From assembly GCF_018332715.1 (NCBI RefSeq), contig NZ_BOQP01000008.1, positions 647,900 to 711,899 on the forward strand: 64,000 bases of DNA. Direction: 5' to 3'. A model generated the notes under the pieces. The model was not told the DNA's origin and did not search any database. It saw nothing but the letters and a program-made list of their open reading frames with translations. Shown one piece after another: positions 1 through 8,093 of the stretch (the stretch's first letter is position 1; each line of letters starts with the position of its first letter). The translations under genes and the position numbers were made by a program. This stretch comes from Winogradskya consettensis (lineage in GTDB: Bacteria > Actinomycetota > Actinomycetes > Mycobacteriales > Micromonosporaceae).

Positions 1-605
1 CTGGACGGCGACCCCACGGGGAACTTCGACGTCGATACCCGAGAGCGCCCCGCGAATGTCCACCCGAGCCTGATCCGCCGTGGGGGTGGCGAGCACCTTC
101 ACTCGGTACCCGCCGATCAGGGTCCGCAGCACCAGCAGCGGCTGGACTCCCGGGTCCCAGTTGACCGGCCGAGTGAAACCCACCAGAGTCTCCCGGCGAA
201 CGATCGCGGCAGGGCCGGTCCGCACTACCGGCGCCGCCTTGCCGATCATGAGCAAGCCCATCCCGGCGGCAAGCAGCGCCAACGGCAACAGAAGAGGTCG
301 CGCCCATTGCGGTAGAGGGTTGAGCGTGAACACCAGCGCCATAGTCCCCACCGAGAGCAACGCGACCGGCCCGATCAGCGTGTTCGCAGCGGGGAGCAGT
401 CTGATGCCACCTGCGATGCCCAGACAGATCAGAGCAAGCGGCCACCAGCGCGCTGCGGTCCGGCTCAGCTCGGCACCGGGCACTGTCCGCTCGATGAGCA
501 GAACCGTGCCACCCACCGCCAGCGCGGCCGCGAACACCCGCCGGGCCGGGCTCACTCCCCCGCCCACCCACGGCCGCACTGCAATGTCATGCGCGCATCC
601 AATCA
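1..605 (-). CDS. Membrane protein, 3' end cut by the window edge
   Basis: The minus strand stays open from the left edge to an ATG at 605. Alternative in-frame GTG starts lie at 579 and 555, and none has a clear ribosome site, so the start is uncertain. The translation has about four hydrophobic segments in its first 130 residues (for example around VFAAALAVGGTVLLIE and LLLPLALLAAGMGLLMIG). A soluble part follows, ending at the edge with DIRGALSGIDVEVPRGV. That tail resembles the glycine-turn beta pattern of LiaF/DUF4097-type domains, which is an inference from pattern only. The plus-strand frame over the same bases is Ser/Arg/Pro-rich and looks like a shadow. Function unknown. Confidence 0.55.
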
Positions 606-720
606 TGCGCCGGCATCCGGTATTCCGACCACCGACCGGCAATAGAGCTCCGCGACCGACGGAGCTGATCGCTAGGCTCAGCGGATCAGCATGACGGTAC
701 GGTGGTGGGAGGGGGCGGGA

Positions 721-1203
721 GTGGCGAAGGAGACCGGGCGTAAGGCCATTGCGTCGAACAAGAAGGCGCGGCACGAGTACGAGGTGCTGCGGACGTTCGA
801 GGCGGGGCTGGTGCTGGCGGGCACCGAGGTGAAGTCGTTGCGGGCCGGGTATGTGTCGATCGTGGACGCCTTTGCCGCGGAGCACGAGGGCGAGCTGCTT
901 CTCTACAACCTGCACATCGCGGAGTACGGGTTCGGTTCGTGGACGAATCACGCTCCCCGGCGTACCCGTAAATTGTTGCTGCACAAGGTCGAGATCGCGC
1001 GCATCCTCGACAAGCTCAATGAGAACGGTATCGCCCTGGTGCCCTTGTCCCTGTATTTCAACGACGGCTGGGCGAAGGTCGAGCTGGCGCTGGCGCGGGG
1101 CAAGAAGGAGTACGACAAACGCCAGACGCTCGCCAAGCGGGACGCCGAGCGGGAGATCTCCCGGGCGATGGGACGCCACCTCAAGGGTCACCCGAGAGGG
1201 TGA
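721..1203 (+). CDS. smpB: SsrA-binding protein SmpB
   Basis: This 160-residue protein binds tmRNA and brings it to stalled ribosomes for trans-translation in the cytoplasm. Family hallmarks are visible: an N-terminal [22 protein letters not shown], then [15 protein letters not shown], the YNLHIAEY strand, and a basic C-terminal tail ([19 protein letters not shown]). The length is normal for the family. GTG at 721 is chosen because a purine-rich GGGAGGGGGCGGGA lies just upstream; the open frame extends back to 691 but adds residues not typical of SmpB. No ssrA gene is recognisable downstream in the window. The esterase gene follows after 21 bp in the same direction. Confidence 0.96.
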   Translation: MAKETGRKAIASNKKARHEYEVLRTFEAGLVLAGTEVKSLRAGYVSIVDAFAAEHEGELLLYNLHIAEYGFGSWTNHAPRRTRKLLLHKVEIARILDKLNENGIALVPLSLYFNDGWAKVELALARGKKEYDKRQTLAKRDAEREISRAMGRHLKGHPRG

Positions 1204-1224
1204 ATCCGTGAGATCCTGTGCTGC

Positions 1225-2367
1225 ATGCTGGCAGCGGATCTCTGGCAACGGGCGGTCGCGGGCGGTGGGCCGGTGGTCTCGCCGGTGGATGCGCGGGGCC
1301 TGGTCGAGGTCAGCTTCGTGTGGCGCGGCGAGGCGGAGCGCACCTCGGTCGGGTGGGGTTCGCAGGAGCCGATGGAGCGAGCGCCCGGCACGGACATCTG
1401 GCATCGCACGTTCCGGTTGCCGGCGACGATGCGCACCATCTACTACTACTCGCACATAGCGGTCGAGGAGCATCGCACCCCGCCAGACGACAGCGGCTCC
1501 GGTCCCACCCACGTCGACCCGCTGAACCCCGACCGGATGCTGTTCCCCGGCGACCCCGGCGATCCCACCGACCGTGACGGCTGGGTGTCGGTGCTGACCC
1601 TGCCACGGGCCGCGCCCCAGACCTGGTGCCTGCCGCGGCCGGGAGTTCCTGCTGGGACGGTCGAGCGGGCGGAGCTGGACGGCGGCCATCGGGTCGCGGT
1701 CTACCGGCCCGCCGGCGAGCGGCGCACCGGGCTGCCCGCGGTGGTCGTCTTCGACGGTTATCTCGCGCGCACGATGATGGCGATGCCGGTGACCATCGAC
1801 AACCTGATCGCCGCCGGGGAGATACCGCCGCTCGTGGCCATCTTCGTGGACGGCACCGACGAGACCCGGCTCGAGGACCTGGCGCCGTCATCGGAAAAGA
1901 CGACCCGGTTCATGATCCGCGAGCTGATGCCGTGGGCGCGCCGGGTGCACGGGATCAGCCCGTACCCGCAGGATGTTGCCCTGGCCGGGATGTCGCTCGG
2001 TGGTCTCGCCGCCGCGGCGCTGGCGCTGCGGGCACCGGAGGTGTTCGGCGCGGTGATCAGCCATTCGGGCAGCTTCTGGTGGCCGGCGCCCGCCGACGGC
2101 GACCCGGAGTGGCTGACCCGCGAGGTCGCCCGCCGCCCCCGCGCCGGCGTGCGGTTCTATCTCGACATCGGCGACCGGGAGCGGCAGATCTTCCTGCCCG
2201 GCGTGCCCGACCAGGTGACGGTCAACCGGCGGATGCGTGACGCGCTGCGGGCGAAGGGCTACCCGGTCACGTACGCGGAATACCCGGGCGAGCACGACTA
2301 CGTGAACTGGCGAAACACGTTCGCCGACGGCCTCCGCGCGGTGTTCGGGCATACCCCCACCGGATAG
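1225..2367 (+). CDS. Enterochelin-esterase-like alpha/beta hydrolase
   Basis: This 380-residue protein looks like the Fes/enterochelin esterase family. An N-terminal carbohydrate-binding-like beta domain (about 1-150) precedes an alpha/beta hydrolase core. The nucleophile elbow GMSLGG puts the catalytic Ser at 257. The motif YLDIGDRE holds an Asp near 314, and GEHDY supplies a likely catalytic His at 357. There is no signal peptide, so it probably acts in the cytoplasm on ester-linked siderophores or a related ester. No siderophore genes are nearby, so the true substrate is open. It lies 21 bp behind smpB and may be co-transcribed. Its stop is only 3 bp from the stop of the convergent next gene. 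Confidence 0.85.
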   Translation: MLAADLWQRAVAGGGPVVSPVDARGLVEVSFVWRGEAERTSVGWGSQEPMERAPGTDIWHRTFRLPATMRTIYYYSHIAVEEHRTPPDDSGSGPTHVDPLNPDRMLFPGDPGDPTDRDGWVSVLTLPRAAPQTWCLPRPGVPAGTVERAELDGGHRVAVYRPAGERRTGLPAVVVFDGYLARTMMAMPVTIDNLIAAGEIPPLVAIFVDGTDETRLEDLAPSSEKTTRFMIRELMPWARRVHGISPYPQDVALAGMSLGGLAAAALALRAPEVFGAVISHSGSFWWPAPADGDPEWLTREVARRPRAGVRFYLDIGDRERQIFLPGVPDQVTVNRRMRDALRAKGYPVTYAEYPGEHDYVNWRNTFADGLRAVFGHTPTG

Positions 2368-2370
2368 ACG

Positions 2371-3501
2371 TCAGCCCACCAGATAGGAGCGCAGCACCCA
2401 GTCGTCCTCGACGTAGTAGATGCGGCCGTCCGTGACGACCGGATGGGTCCGGGGCCGCCCGACGACCGGGACGTCGAGCCGCCGATTGCCGGTGTCCGGG
2501 TCCACGAACGTCGTGCCGACGTAGAGCTGGTCGCGCGCGTAGACGGGCTGCTGCGCGGCCGCCGGTAACCCGTGGTAGACCTTGACCAGCTGCCCGGTGA
2601 CCTCGCGGACCTCGACCTTGCCGCTGCGGGAGACGAAGAGCTGGTTCCCGCTGATCGTGAACGGTCCTGCGGGGAAGCCGCTGCCCGCGTACGCCTTGCC
2701 GGTGCCGGACCGCACCCGCACGATCCGGTCGCCTGCCCGGGCGTAGAACACGGACGGGCTCCCAGCGAGCACCGACCACTTCTTCGCCGTACGCCACAGG
2801 ATCCTGCCTGTCGTCATGGCCAGCGCATACGCACCCCGCCCGTCACGCCGCGTCACCAGGATCGTCCCGAGGGCTGCCACCGAGCGGGTCCAGCCGTCGG
2901 TGCGCCGCCACAGCTTCGTGCCATCACTGATCCGGTACGCGGTGACGTTGCTCTGCTTCGCCGCCCACCCGCTGACCAGGGCGATCCCCCGATCGGCGAC
3001 CAGCTCGAACGTCGACACGGGGAGCCGTACCCGCCACCTGCGCGCGCCGGTCAGCTCGTTCACCGCGGTCAGGTACGACGGTGAACTCCCGGCCTTGCGG
3101 CAGGTCGTGGTGAGCGTCAGCAGCATCCCGCCGGCGACCACCATCGCCCCGGCCCGCTCCCGGTCGACCGCCCGCGGCCCCCAGTGCCCGAGCCGCCAGC
3201 TCCACAGTTTCTTCCCGGTGCCCCCGTCGTACGAGTCGACGCTGTGCCCGGTCCGCACGAACATCCGGCCCGCATGCACGACGGGCGCGCCGAACTGGGT
3301 GCAGACCTCGTTGTCGGGCGCCAGCTGCACTGACCAGCTCAGGCTCATCCCGGTGAAGCGGGGCGGCTGCTCGTAAGGGTTGTAGAAGTTCGCGTACGGG
3401 CTGCCGCCGTCATGGGTCCAGTCCGCCTGTGCGGGCCCGGCCAGCAGGCTCGTCGCGAGGATTCCGGTCAGCGCCGCCCTGATGATCTTCACACCAGGCA
3501 C
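2371..3501 (-). CDS. Secreted PQQ-like beta-propeller protein
   Basis: 376 residues. An N-terminal signal peptide (VKIIRAALTGILATSLLAGPAQA, cut after AQA) sends it out of the cell. The mature part has repeated blades of the PQQ/quinoprotein type, such as GTGKKLWSWRLG, LTGARRWRVRLP, SDGTKLWRRT and TTGRILWRTA, spaced roughly 40-50 residues apart. These repeats normally build an extracytoplasmic propeller. No PQQ-enzyme catalytic motif is obvious, so a binding or scaffolding role is more likely than dehydrogenase activity. GTG at 3501 or GTG at 3492 could start it; both keep the signal peptide. Confidence 0.75.
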   Translation of the reverse strand: MPGVKIIRAALTGILATSLLAGPAQADWTHDGGSPYANFYNPYEQPPRFTGMSLSWSVQLAPDNEVCTQFGAPVVHAGRMFVRTGHSVDSYDGGTGKKLWSWRLGHWGPRAVDRERAGAMVVAGGMLLTLTTTCRKAGSSPSYLTAVNELTGARRWRVRLPVSTFELVADRGIALVSGWAAKQSNVTAYRISDGTKLWRRTDGWTRSVAALGTILVTRRDGRGAYALAMTTGRILWRTAKKWSVLAGSPSVFYARAGDRIVRVRSGTGKAYAGSGFPAGPFTISGNQLFVSRSGKVEVREVTGQLVKVYHGLPAAAQQPVYARDQLYVGTTFVDPDTGNRRLDVPVVGRPRTHPVVTDGRIYYVEDDWVLRSYLVG

Positions 3502-3514
3502 AACGACCGGCTCG

Positions 3515-3985
3515 CTATTCCGGCATCGGCAGCTCGGCGGCCTCGCCGGTCGCGGGCGCGGCGGAATGCTCGGGCGCCGCGAGCAGGCTGCGGGTGTAAC
3601 GGCCCTGCTGACGCGTCACGGGCAGCGTGATGAGGTGAATCGGCGGCGGCGGCTCGACGAACCGTCCCGTCCCCCACCGGATCCAGAACGGCAGCCGCCC
3701 CTCCTCCGCCTCGGCGAGCAGCTTGTCGACGGTCCGCTGCCGATGCGTATGGTCGACCTCGACCACGATCGGCGGCCCGTCCTCCCGCGCCAGCGCGACA
3801 TCCAGCACCGAATGCTGCCGCTCCATCGGCGGCGGCAACGTCACCACACTCGCCGCCCGCCGGTAGACCCGCCACCCGTGCGCCTCACCCCACTCACCGA
3901 CCGTATCGATGATCAGGGCGGTCACCTGCTCCTGGGTGAGCCCGGTGAACGTCAGCGCGGCGAGCCGGGGCGCCAGGTCGTCCAT
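3515..3985 (-). CDS. Hypothetical protein with possible PD-(D/E)xK-like core
   Basis: I do not recognise this 156-residue protein as a named family. It has a helical N-terminus, then a core with Asp62 (SVLDVAL), a turn, and Glu76-Val-Asp78 (PIVVEVDHTH) followed by basic residues including Lys88. This D-then-ExD spacing resembles the nuclease-like PD-(D/E)xK fold, but the usual lysine position holds Asp78, so catalysis is uncertain. The C-terminal 25 residues are Ala/Pro/Glu-rich. It lies 13 bp upstream of the propeller gene on the same strand and may share its transcript. Confidence 0.6.
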   Translation of the reverse strand: MDDLAPRLAALTFTGLTQEQVTALIIDTVGEWGEAHGWRVYRRAASVVTLPPPMERQHSVLDVALAREDGPPIVVEVDHTHRQRTVDKLLAEAEEGRLPFWIRWGTGRFVEPPPPIHLITLPVTRQQGRYTRSLLAAPEHSAAPATGEAAELPMPE

Positions 3986-4085
3986 GCCCGGAATCGTAGT
4001 TCGCCCCCTCCCCGCCCTTGCGGCCAGCCTTCGGGACGAGAGACGCAGCCTTACGGGACGAGATCGGCCGGTCTGCGTGACGGGT

Positions 4086-4832
4086 TCAGTCGGCGGGTGT
4101 GAGAACGGCGCCGGTGATGACGATTGTGCCGTTGGGGTCGCTGCACTGCACCCGGAGCGTGAGCTTCTCGGCGTCGTCGATCGTCGCGGTCAACTGCTGT
4201 GCCCGGGCGGCGGTGGCCTGCTGCTGCTTGCCGACCTCGGCGGTGACCAGGTCACCGTCCCGCTGCAGCGTCCCTGTGAGAGCGGTCACGTAGGTGGCCG
4301 ACCGTTGATCGGCGTCCGGCGGATAGTACGGCCGGACATCGGCCCGGAACTCCGTATAGCGGCCCCTCACCGGATAGGTGATGCTGTGCTCCTGGTCGCC
4401 GGTCTCGTTCGACGGGCAGCTGATCGCGATGGGCCGGTCGGTCCAGCCATCCCTGCCCCGCACCGGTCGCGGCACCGCGACGAGGAACGCGGCGCCGGAT
4501 TCCGCGGTGAAGTCGAACAGATATTCCCCGCTCGCAGCCGGCGTCGGCCCGCTCGGGCTTTGTGGCACGCTGGACGTCCCCGGTCGGGGGGCCGTCCCAT
4601 GAGCCGCGGACGGCGCGGACCCGGCGTCGGCGGACCCGGCGTCGGCGGTGACTGCGTCGGCGGGCCCGGGGCCCGGCGGGGACTTCGGCCACTGCCAGGC
4701 CACGAATGCCACGAGAAGGCTGAGGATGCCCGCGACGGTGCCCAGCACGGTCGCCCGGACTCCCGTGTCCCAGCCGCGCCAGCCACGCGGCTCGGGGACA
4801 TTGCGGGCCTCCGGGGTGGAAGTGGTGCTCAC
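4086..4832 (-). CDS. Membrane-anchored secreted protein, unknown function
   Basis: 248 residues from GTG 4832, preceded by GGGTGGC at good spacing; the frame extends to 4862 but lacks a better site. A short cytoplasmic segment is followed by one transmembrane helix (ATVLGTVAGILSLLVAFVAW). Then come a Pro/Ala/Gly/Ser-rich linker of about 60 residues and a soluble C-terminal domain of about 140 residues with a cysteine pair (SCPSNE and VQCSDPN). This is a single-pass protein with an outer-face domain. It is transcribed away from a similar-architecture gene at 4968, with about 135 bp of shared promoter region between them. Confidence 0.65.
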   Translation of the reverse strand: MSTTSTPEARNVPEPRGWRGWDTGVRATVLGTVAGILSLLVAFVAWQWPKSPPGPGPADAVTADAGSADAGSAPSAAHGTAPRPGTSSVPQSPSGPTPAASGEYLFDFTAESGAAFLVAVPRPVRGRDGWTDRPIAISCPSNETGDQEHSITYPVRGRYTEFRADVRPYYPPDADQRSATYVTALTGTLQRDGDLVTAEVGKQQQATAARAQQLTATIDDAEKLTLRVQCSDPNGTIVITGAVLTPAD

Positions 4833-4967
4833 GATGTGCCACCCGAGGTTCAATACCGCCACATTGGCGGGGGTACATCATTCCGCATCAATTCATGATC
4901 GGAATTCAGATCGTCTGACACATTCACGACACACGCGAGCCAATTCCGGCGTACTAAGGTGCGGCCG

Positions 4968-5669
4968 GTGAGTCCAAAGATTACCGTCCGCAAAACCATG
5001 TCGATCATTTCCGTGATCGCTTTGATCCTTTTCGCCTTCACCGCTTTCTTCTCCTGGCGCGCACTGGGCAGGGCTGACGACGCCCTCGCTCAGGTGAATG
5101 CCCTCGCGTCCGCCCGGGCAGCCGAGACTCCCCCGCAGGTGGCCGCCGACCCGACCGTTGCCACTACAACCACCGATCCACCGACGTCCGTAGCTTCGGA
5201 CGATCCCACCGCAGAACCGGCCGCGACGGTGCCGAGCCTCGACGCCCAGACGCAATACAAGACCCGGTACACCGGCCAGACACTGCGTATCCCGCCCAGC
5301 TGCAACAGTTCCGTCTACATCGATCTCGACGAGCCCCGGGTGCAGACGGAATCGAACGTGGCTGAACTGATCTACAACAATCCGTGCGGTGTAGGCACCG
5401 CACAGTTCAGCCTCCGCAACGACGTGACCGCGAGCGCCGTCCCCTCCGAGGCCGTGACCCCGATCGAATGCGCCGAGCAGATCCGTACGAGCCCCCTGGG
5501 CACCGCGGACGAGCCGATCCGCCGCGGCTCGGTCTACTGCGTCAAGACCTCGCCGAACGACGCCCAGGCCACCGGCATCACCTGGAAGATGGTCATCCTT
5601 GCCGTGACCGCGACAGCGCAGGACGGGACGGTCACGCTGAAGGCGTCAGCCTGGGACATTCCCCAGTAG
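4968..5669 (+). CDS. Membrane-anchored secreted protein, unknown function
   Basis: 233 residues from GTG 4968, with AAGG about 8 bases upstream; another GTG at 4959 is possible. The layout matches the divergent gene at 4086: one N-terminal transmembrane helix (IISVIALILFAFTAFFSW), a Thr/Pro/Asp-rich linker, and an outer domain of about 140 residues carrying several cysteines (PPSCNSS, NNPCGVG, PIECAEQ, VYCVKT) that could form disulfides. The two outer domains share general features (a strand near the start, a Cys before the end) but I cannot align them reliably by eye. The gene ends at a strong hairpin at 5677-5701. Confidence 0.65.
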   Translation: MSPKITVRKTMSIISVIALILFAFTAFFSWRALGRADDALAQVNALASARAAETPPQVAADPTVATTTTDPPTSVASDDPTAEPAATVPSLDAQTQYKTRYTGQTLRIPPSCNSSVYIDLDEPRVQTESNVAELIYNNPCGVGTAQFSLRNDVTASAVPSEAVTPIECAEQIRTSPLGTADEPIRRGSVYCVKTSPNDAQATGITWKMVILAVTATAQDGTVTLKASAWDIPQ

Positions 5670-5676
5670 AGGCCGG

Positions 5677-5701
5677 CCACGACGATCCGGGTGCGTCGTG
5701 G
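5677..5701. terminator. Bidirectional stem-loop between convergent genes
   Basis: A perfect 8-bp stem, CCACGACG paired with CGTCGTGG, encloses a 9-base loop. It sits between the stops at 5669 (+) and 5719 (-), where a shared terminator would be expected. There is no U-run, as is common in actinomycetes. Confidence 0.55.
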
Positions 5702-5718
5702 TGTCGCCGGACAGCCGC

Positions 5719-6321
5719 TCAGACCCACTGCACCACGTCGTCGTGCTCCAGGCGCGGCAGCCTGCCGAACCAGGGATTCTCACCGGGGTGGCCGATGTTG
5801 ACGACCAGGATCGATCGGTAGCGCCCGTCGGGGAAGAACTCGGCGTCGACGCCCGCCGGGTCGAATCCCGCCATCGGCCCGGCGGCCAGGCCGTGGGCGC
5901 GGACGGCGAGAATGAAGTAGCCGGCCTGCAGGGTGGCGTTGAAGATGGCGGTCCCGGTGCGTTTCGCGTCGTCCGCGGCGAAGACGTCCTTCAGCTCCGG
6001 CCGGAACGGCAGCACCGTCGGGATGTGCTCGTGGAACCGGGTGTCCATGGCGAGAACAGCCACCGCGGGAGCAGCCGCCGTCTTGGCCCGGTTGCCTTCG
6101 CTCATGTGCTTGAGCAGCCGGTCGCGGCCCTCGCCCGGCCGGACGTAGAGCACGCGCAGGGGCTGGGAGTTGGCCGACGTCGGCGCCCATTTGGCCAGCT
6201 CCCAGATGTCCGACAGCTCCGCGTCGGTCACCGGCGTGTCCGCGAAGGTGTTCGCGGTCCGCGCCCCGGTGAACAGCAGGTCCTTTGCCTTGGCGTCCAG
6301 AAGGTCGAGCGAGCGATCCAT
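5719..6321 (-). CDS. Nitroreductase family protein (RutE/malonic semialdehyde reductase-like)
   Basis: 200 residues. FMN-dependent nitroreductase-fold oxidoreductases of this subgroup reduce malonic semialdehyde or related carbonyl and nitro substrates with NAD(P)H. The family pattern is clear: an N-terminal FTGARTANTFADTPVTDAEL, WELAKWAPTSANSQPLRVLYV (the FMN-phosphate region), a central helix LQAGYFILAVRAHGLAAGPMAGFD, and VVNIGHPGENPW near the end. ATG 6321 is chosen because GAGGAA lies about 7 bases upstream. No rut or uracil-degradation genes are nearby, so a detoxification role is as likely. It is divergent from the MarR gene at 6413, and two identical-type operators in the gap imply control by that regulator. 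Confidence 0.85.
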   Translation of the reverse strand: MDRSLDLLDAKAKDLLFTGARTANTFADTPVTDAELSDIWELAKWAPTSANSQPLRVLYVRPGEGRDRLLKHMSEGNRAKTAAAPAVAVLAMDTRFHEHIPTVLPFRPELKDVFAADDAKRTGTAIFNATLQAGYFILAVRAHGLAAGPMAGFDPAGVDAEFFPDGRYRSILVVNIGHPGENPWFGRLPRLEHDDVVQWV

Positions 6322-6343
6322 GTCCGGTTCCTCACGACAGCAC

Positions 6344-6396
6344 TTGGTTAACGTGTGAACCAAACGTACGACGCCACTGGTTCACACGTCAACCAA
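6344..6396. promoter_or_regulatory. Two MarR-type operators between nitroreductase and marR
   Basis: Two 20-bp palindromic sites face each other in the 91-bp divergent gap. The first, TTGGTTAACGTGTGAACCAA, is at 6344-6363. The second, CTGGTTCACACGTCAACCAA, is at 6377-6396 and is the reverse complement of the first with two changed bases. Each has TTGGTT/AACCAA arms. Their centres are 33 bp apart, about three helical turns. One site would cover each promoter, so the MarR protein probably represses both its own gene and the nitroreductase gene. Confidence 0.8.
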
Positions 6397-6412
6397 AGGT
6401 AGAGTGACGCCC

Positions 6413-6877
6413 ATGACAGAGGTGCCGTGGCTGGACGACGAGGAACAGCGAGCCTGGCGCGCCGTGATGACGATGCAGGACGACCTGGCAGAGTTCCTCG
6501 ACCGGCAGATGCGTAACCGCGACGGGCTCTCCAAAGCCGATTACGAGGTCCTGGTCCATCTGTCCGAGGCACCCGGGGGCCGGCTCCGCTCGTTCAGGCT
6601 CGGCGAGCTGCTGCGCTGGGAGAAGAGCCGCCTCTCGCAGCACCTCGGGCGGATGGAGAACCGCGGCCTGGTGATCCGCGAACGCTCGCTCGCCGACCAG
6701 CGAGGCGCGGACGTCACCATCTCCCGCCGCGGCACCGACCTCATCACCGCCGCCGCCCCGAGGCACGTCGCCGACGTCCGCGCCGCGTTCTTCGACCATC
6801 TCACCGCGGCGGAGCTGCAGACCATCACCACCATCGCCGCCAAGGTGAAGGAAGGGCTCGCGAAGCTACAGCCCTGA
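6413..6877 (+). CDS. MarR family transcriptional regulator
   Basis: 154 residues from ATG 6413, with AGGTAGAG upstream; an in-frame GTG lies at 6404. The MarR winged helix is plain: GLSKADYEVLVHLSEAP, FRLGELLRWEKSRLSQHLGRMENRGLVIRE (recognition helix around WEKSRLSQHLGRM), then the wing with SLADQRGADVTISRRG. N- and C-terminal helices form the usual dimer interface. Such proteins normally repress a divergent enzyme gene until a phenolic or electrophilic ligand binds. Here the partner is the nitroreductase at 5719, supported by the two operators between them. Confidence 0.9.
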   Translation: MTEVPWLDDEEQRAWRAVMTMQDDLAEFLDRQMRNRDGLSKADYEVLVHLSEAPGGRLRSFRLGELLRWEKSRLSQHLGRMENRGLVIRERSLADQRGADVTISRRGTDLITAAAPRHVADVRAAFFDHLTAAELQTITTIAAKVKEGLAKLQP

Positions 6878-6885
6878 GCGTGGTC

Positions 6886-7242
6886 TCAGGCGAGCGGGAC
6901 CACATAGGAGTCGACCCGCGCGATGAGGCCGTCGCGGAACGTGAAGAGGTCGTTGAAGCCGAACCGGAACGGGCCGTGCTCGACGGTGACACCCCGGCCC
7001 TCGCCCGTCGTGACGACGACGGGGCCGTCCTCGTAGACACGCTGGACGTCGAGGTCGGGGCTGCCGGTGAAGGCCGGGTTCTCGATCTCGCCGTCGAAGT
7101 CCGCCTTACCTCGCGTGGTCCGGTGGCCATGGATGACCCATTCCACGTCATCGGTCAGCGTCGCGAGGATGCGAGGGTGGTCACTCGCCCGGAAGCCGGC
7201 GAAGTACTGGTCGACGAGTTCGCGCTGCGTCGGTGCGGTCAT
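6886..7242 (-). CDS. SnoaL-like / NTF2-like family protein
   Basis: 118 residues with the NTF2 fold signature: an N-terminal helix (RELVDQYFAGFRASDHPRILATLTDDVEWVIHG), then strands ending in GFNDLFTFRDGLIARVDSYVVPL. Members bind or turn over small molecules, and many have no assigned substrate. It is the last gene of a three-gene operon (ArsR 7688, AHSA1 7239, this gene); its ATG overlaps the upstream stop by 4 bases, which implies translational coupling. Cytoplasmic, no signal peptide. Confidence 0.8.
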   Translation of the reverse strand: MTAPTQRELVDQYFAGFRASDHPRILATLTDDVEWVIHGHRTTRGKADFDGEIENPAFTGSPDLDVQRVYEDGPVVVTTGEGRGVTVEHGPFRFGFNDLFTFRDGLIARVDSYVVPLA

Positions 7243-7691
7243 GGTGTGCTCCTGTCGAGCTGCAGGTAGATGCCGAGGGCGTCGAGGATCGAGCCGAGCC
7301 CGGTGGCCGCCCGGGCCGTGCGGAGCTCGGGGGGAAGCCGGCGCTGGTGCACCGTCAGATGGGTGCCGTCACCGGAGCTCCGGACCGTGACGGTGGTCCG
7401 CAGACCGGTGACGGGCTCGTCGAACACCAGCTCGTGCGGCGCGGTGACGCTCACGTAGACGAACGTGAGCCGACGGGTGGCGCCGTCCGGCGCGCGGGTG
7501 TCGAGGGCGAACTCACCGCCGGGGCGAAGATCGAGGGTCACGGATCCCGGGGGAACCGTGGCGTGCGCGCCGCCCCAGAAGCTCGCGATGCTCACCGGCG
7601 AGGTGAAGGCGGCCCAGACCCGTCCGGGGTCGGCGGCGTAGTGCCGCTCGGCGATCAGCTCGTCGCCGCGCAGCTCCGCGGCCCCGCTCAC
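7239..7691 (-). CDS. SRPBCC / AHSA1-domain protein
   Basis: 150 residues of the START-like Aha1 (activator of Hsp90 ATPase homologue 1) type. Visible marks are ERHYAADPGRVWAAFTSPVSIASFWG at the N-terminus, VTLDLRPGGEFALDTRAPDG in the middle, and a long C-terminal helix. In bacteria these small hydrophobic-cavity proteins are often encoded next to ArsR regulators, exactly as here. It overlaps both neighbours by 4 bases, forming a tight operon. The ligand is unknown. Confidence 0.85.
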   Translation of the reverse strand: MSGAAELRGDELIAERHYAADPGRVWAAFTSPVSIASFWGGAHATVPPGSVTLDLRPGGEFALDTRAPDGATRRLTFVYVSVTAPHELVFDEPVTGLRTTVTVRSSGDGTHLTVHQRRLPPELRTARAATGLGSILDALGIYLQLDRSTP

Positions 7692-8080
7692 GGCGCCTCC
7701 TCGGACTCGGCCTCCAGGGGGAAGCCGGCGCCGGGCTCGGGCTCAGCCGCCAGCGGGAAGCCGGCGCCGGGCTCGGTGAGGTGCTTGCCGAGGGCGTCGA
7801 GGCGGTCGTCCCAGGCGCGGCGCTGCTCGTCGACCCACGTGCCGATCAGGGCGAGCTGATCGGCACGGAGCCGGCAGGGGCGGCGGGTCCCTTCGCGGCG
7901 CTGCTCGACGAGACCGCATCGCCGCAGGACGCCGACGTGGTGGGAGATCGCCTGCGGGGTCAGGTCGAACGGCCCGGCGAGCTCCCCCACCGTCGCGTCC
8001 CCGTGCGCGAGCCTGGTGACCAGGGCCCGGCGCACGGGGTCACCGAGGGCGGCGAAGGCCATATCGAGATCGGGTGGCAT
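7688..8080 (-). CDS. ArsR-type HTH regulator with duplicated C-terminal tail
   Basis: 130 residues. The winged helix is intact: FAALGDPVRRALVTRLAHGDATVGELAGPFDLTPQAISHHVGVLRRCGLVEQRREGTRRPCRL. No metal-binding cysteine pair is seen, as in the subgroup paired with AHSA1 proteins. The tail carries two copies of EPGAGFPL separated by 12 residues. They come from a 36-bp direct duplication (a shared 22-base core at 7719-7740 and 7755-7776). It is the first gene of the operon, and a near-perfect palindrome at 8094-8127 sits over its promoter, so autorepression is likely. Confidence 0.88.
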   Translation of the reverse strand: MPPDLDMAFAALGDPVRRALVTRLAHGDATVGELAGPFDLTPQAISHHVGVLRRCGLVEQRREGTRRPCRLRADQLALIGTWVDEQRRAWDDRLDALGKHLTEPGAGFPLAAEPEPGAGFPLEAESEEAP

Positions 8081-8093
8081 GACACCACCCTAA

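Noticed and set aside
80..694. A 204-codon plus-strand frame at the left edge
   Set aside because: Ser/Arg/Pro-rich with no hydrophobic pattern, whereas the minus strand encodes a normal membrane protein over the same bases.
1204..1224. tmRNA (ssrA) next to smpB
   Set aside because: Only 21 bp separate smpB from the esterase, and no tRNA-like ends or tag reading frame are visible.
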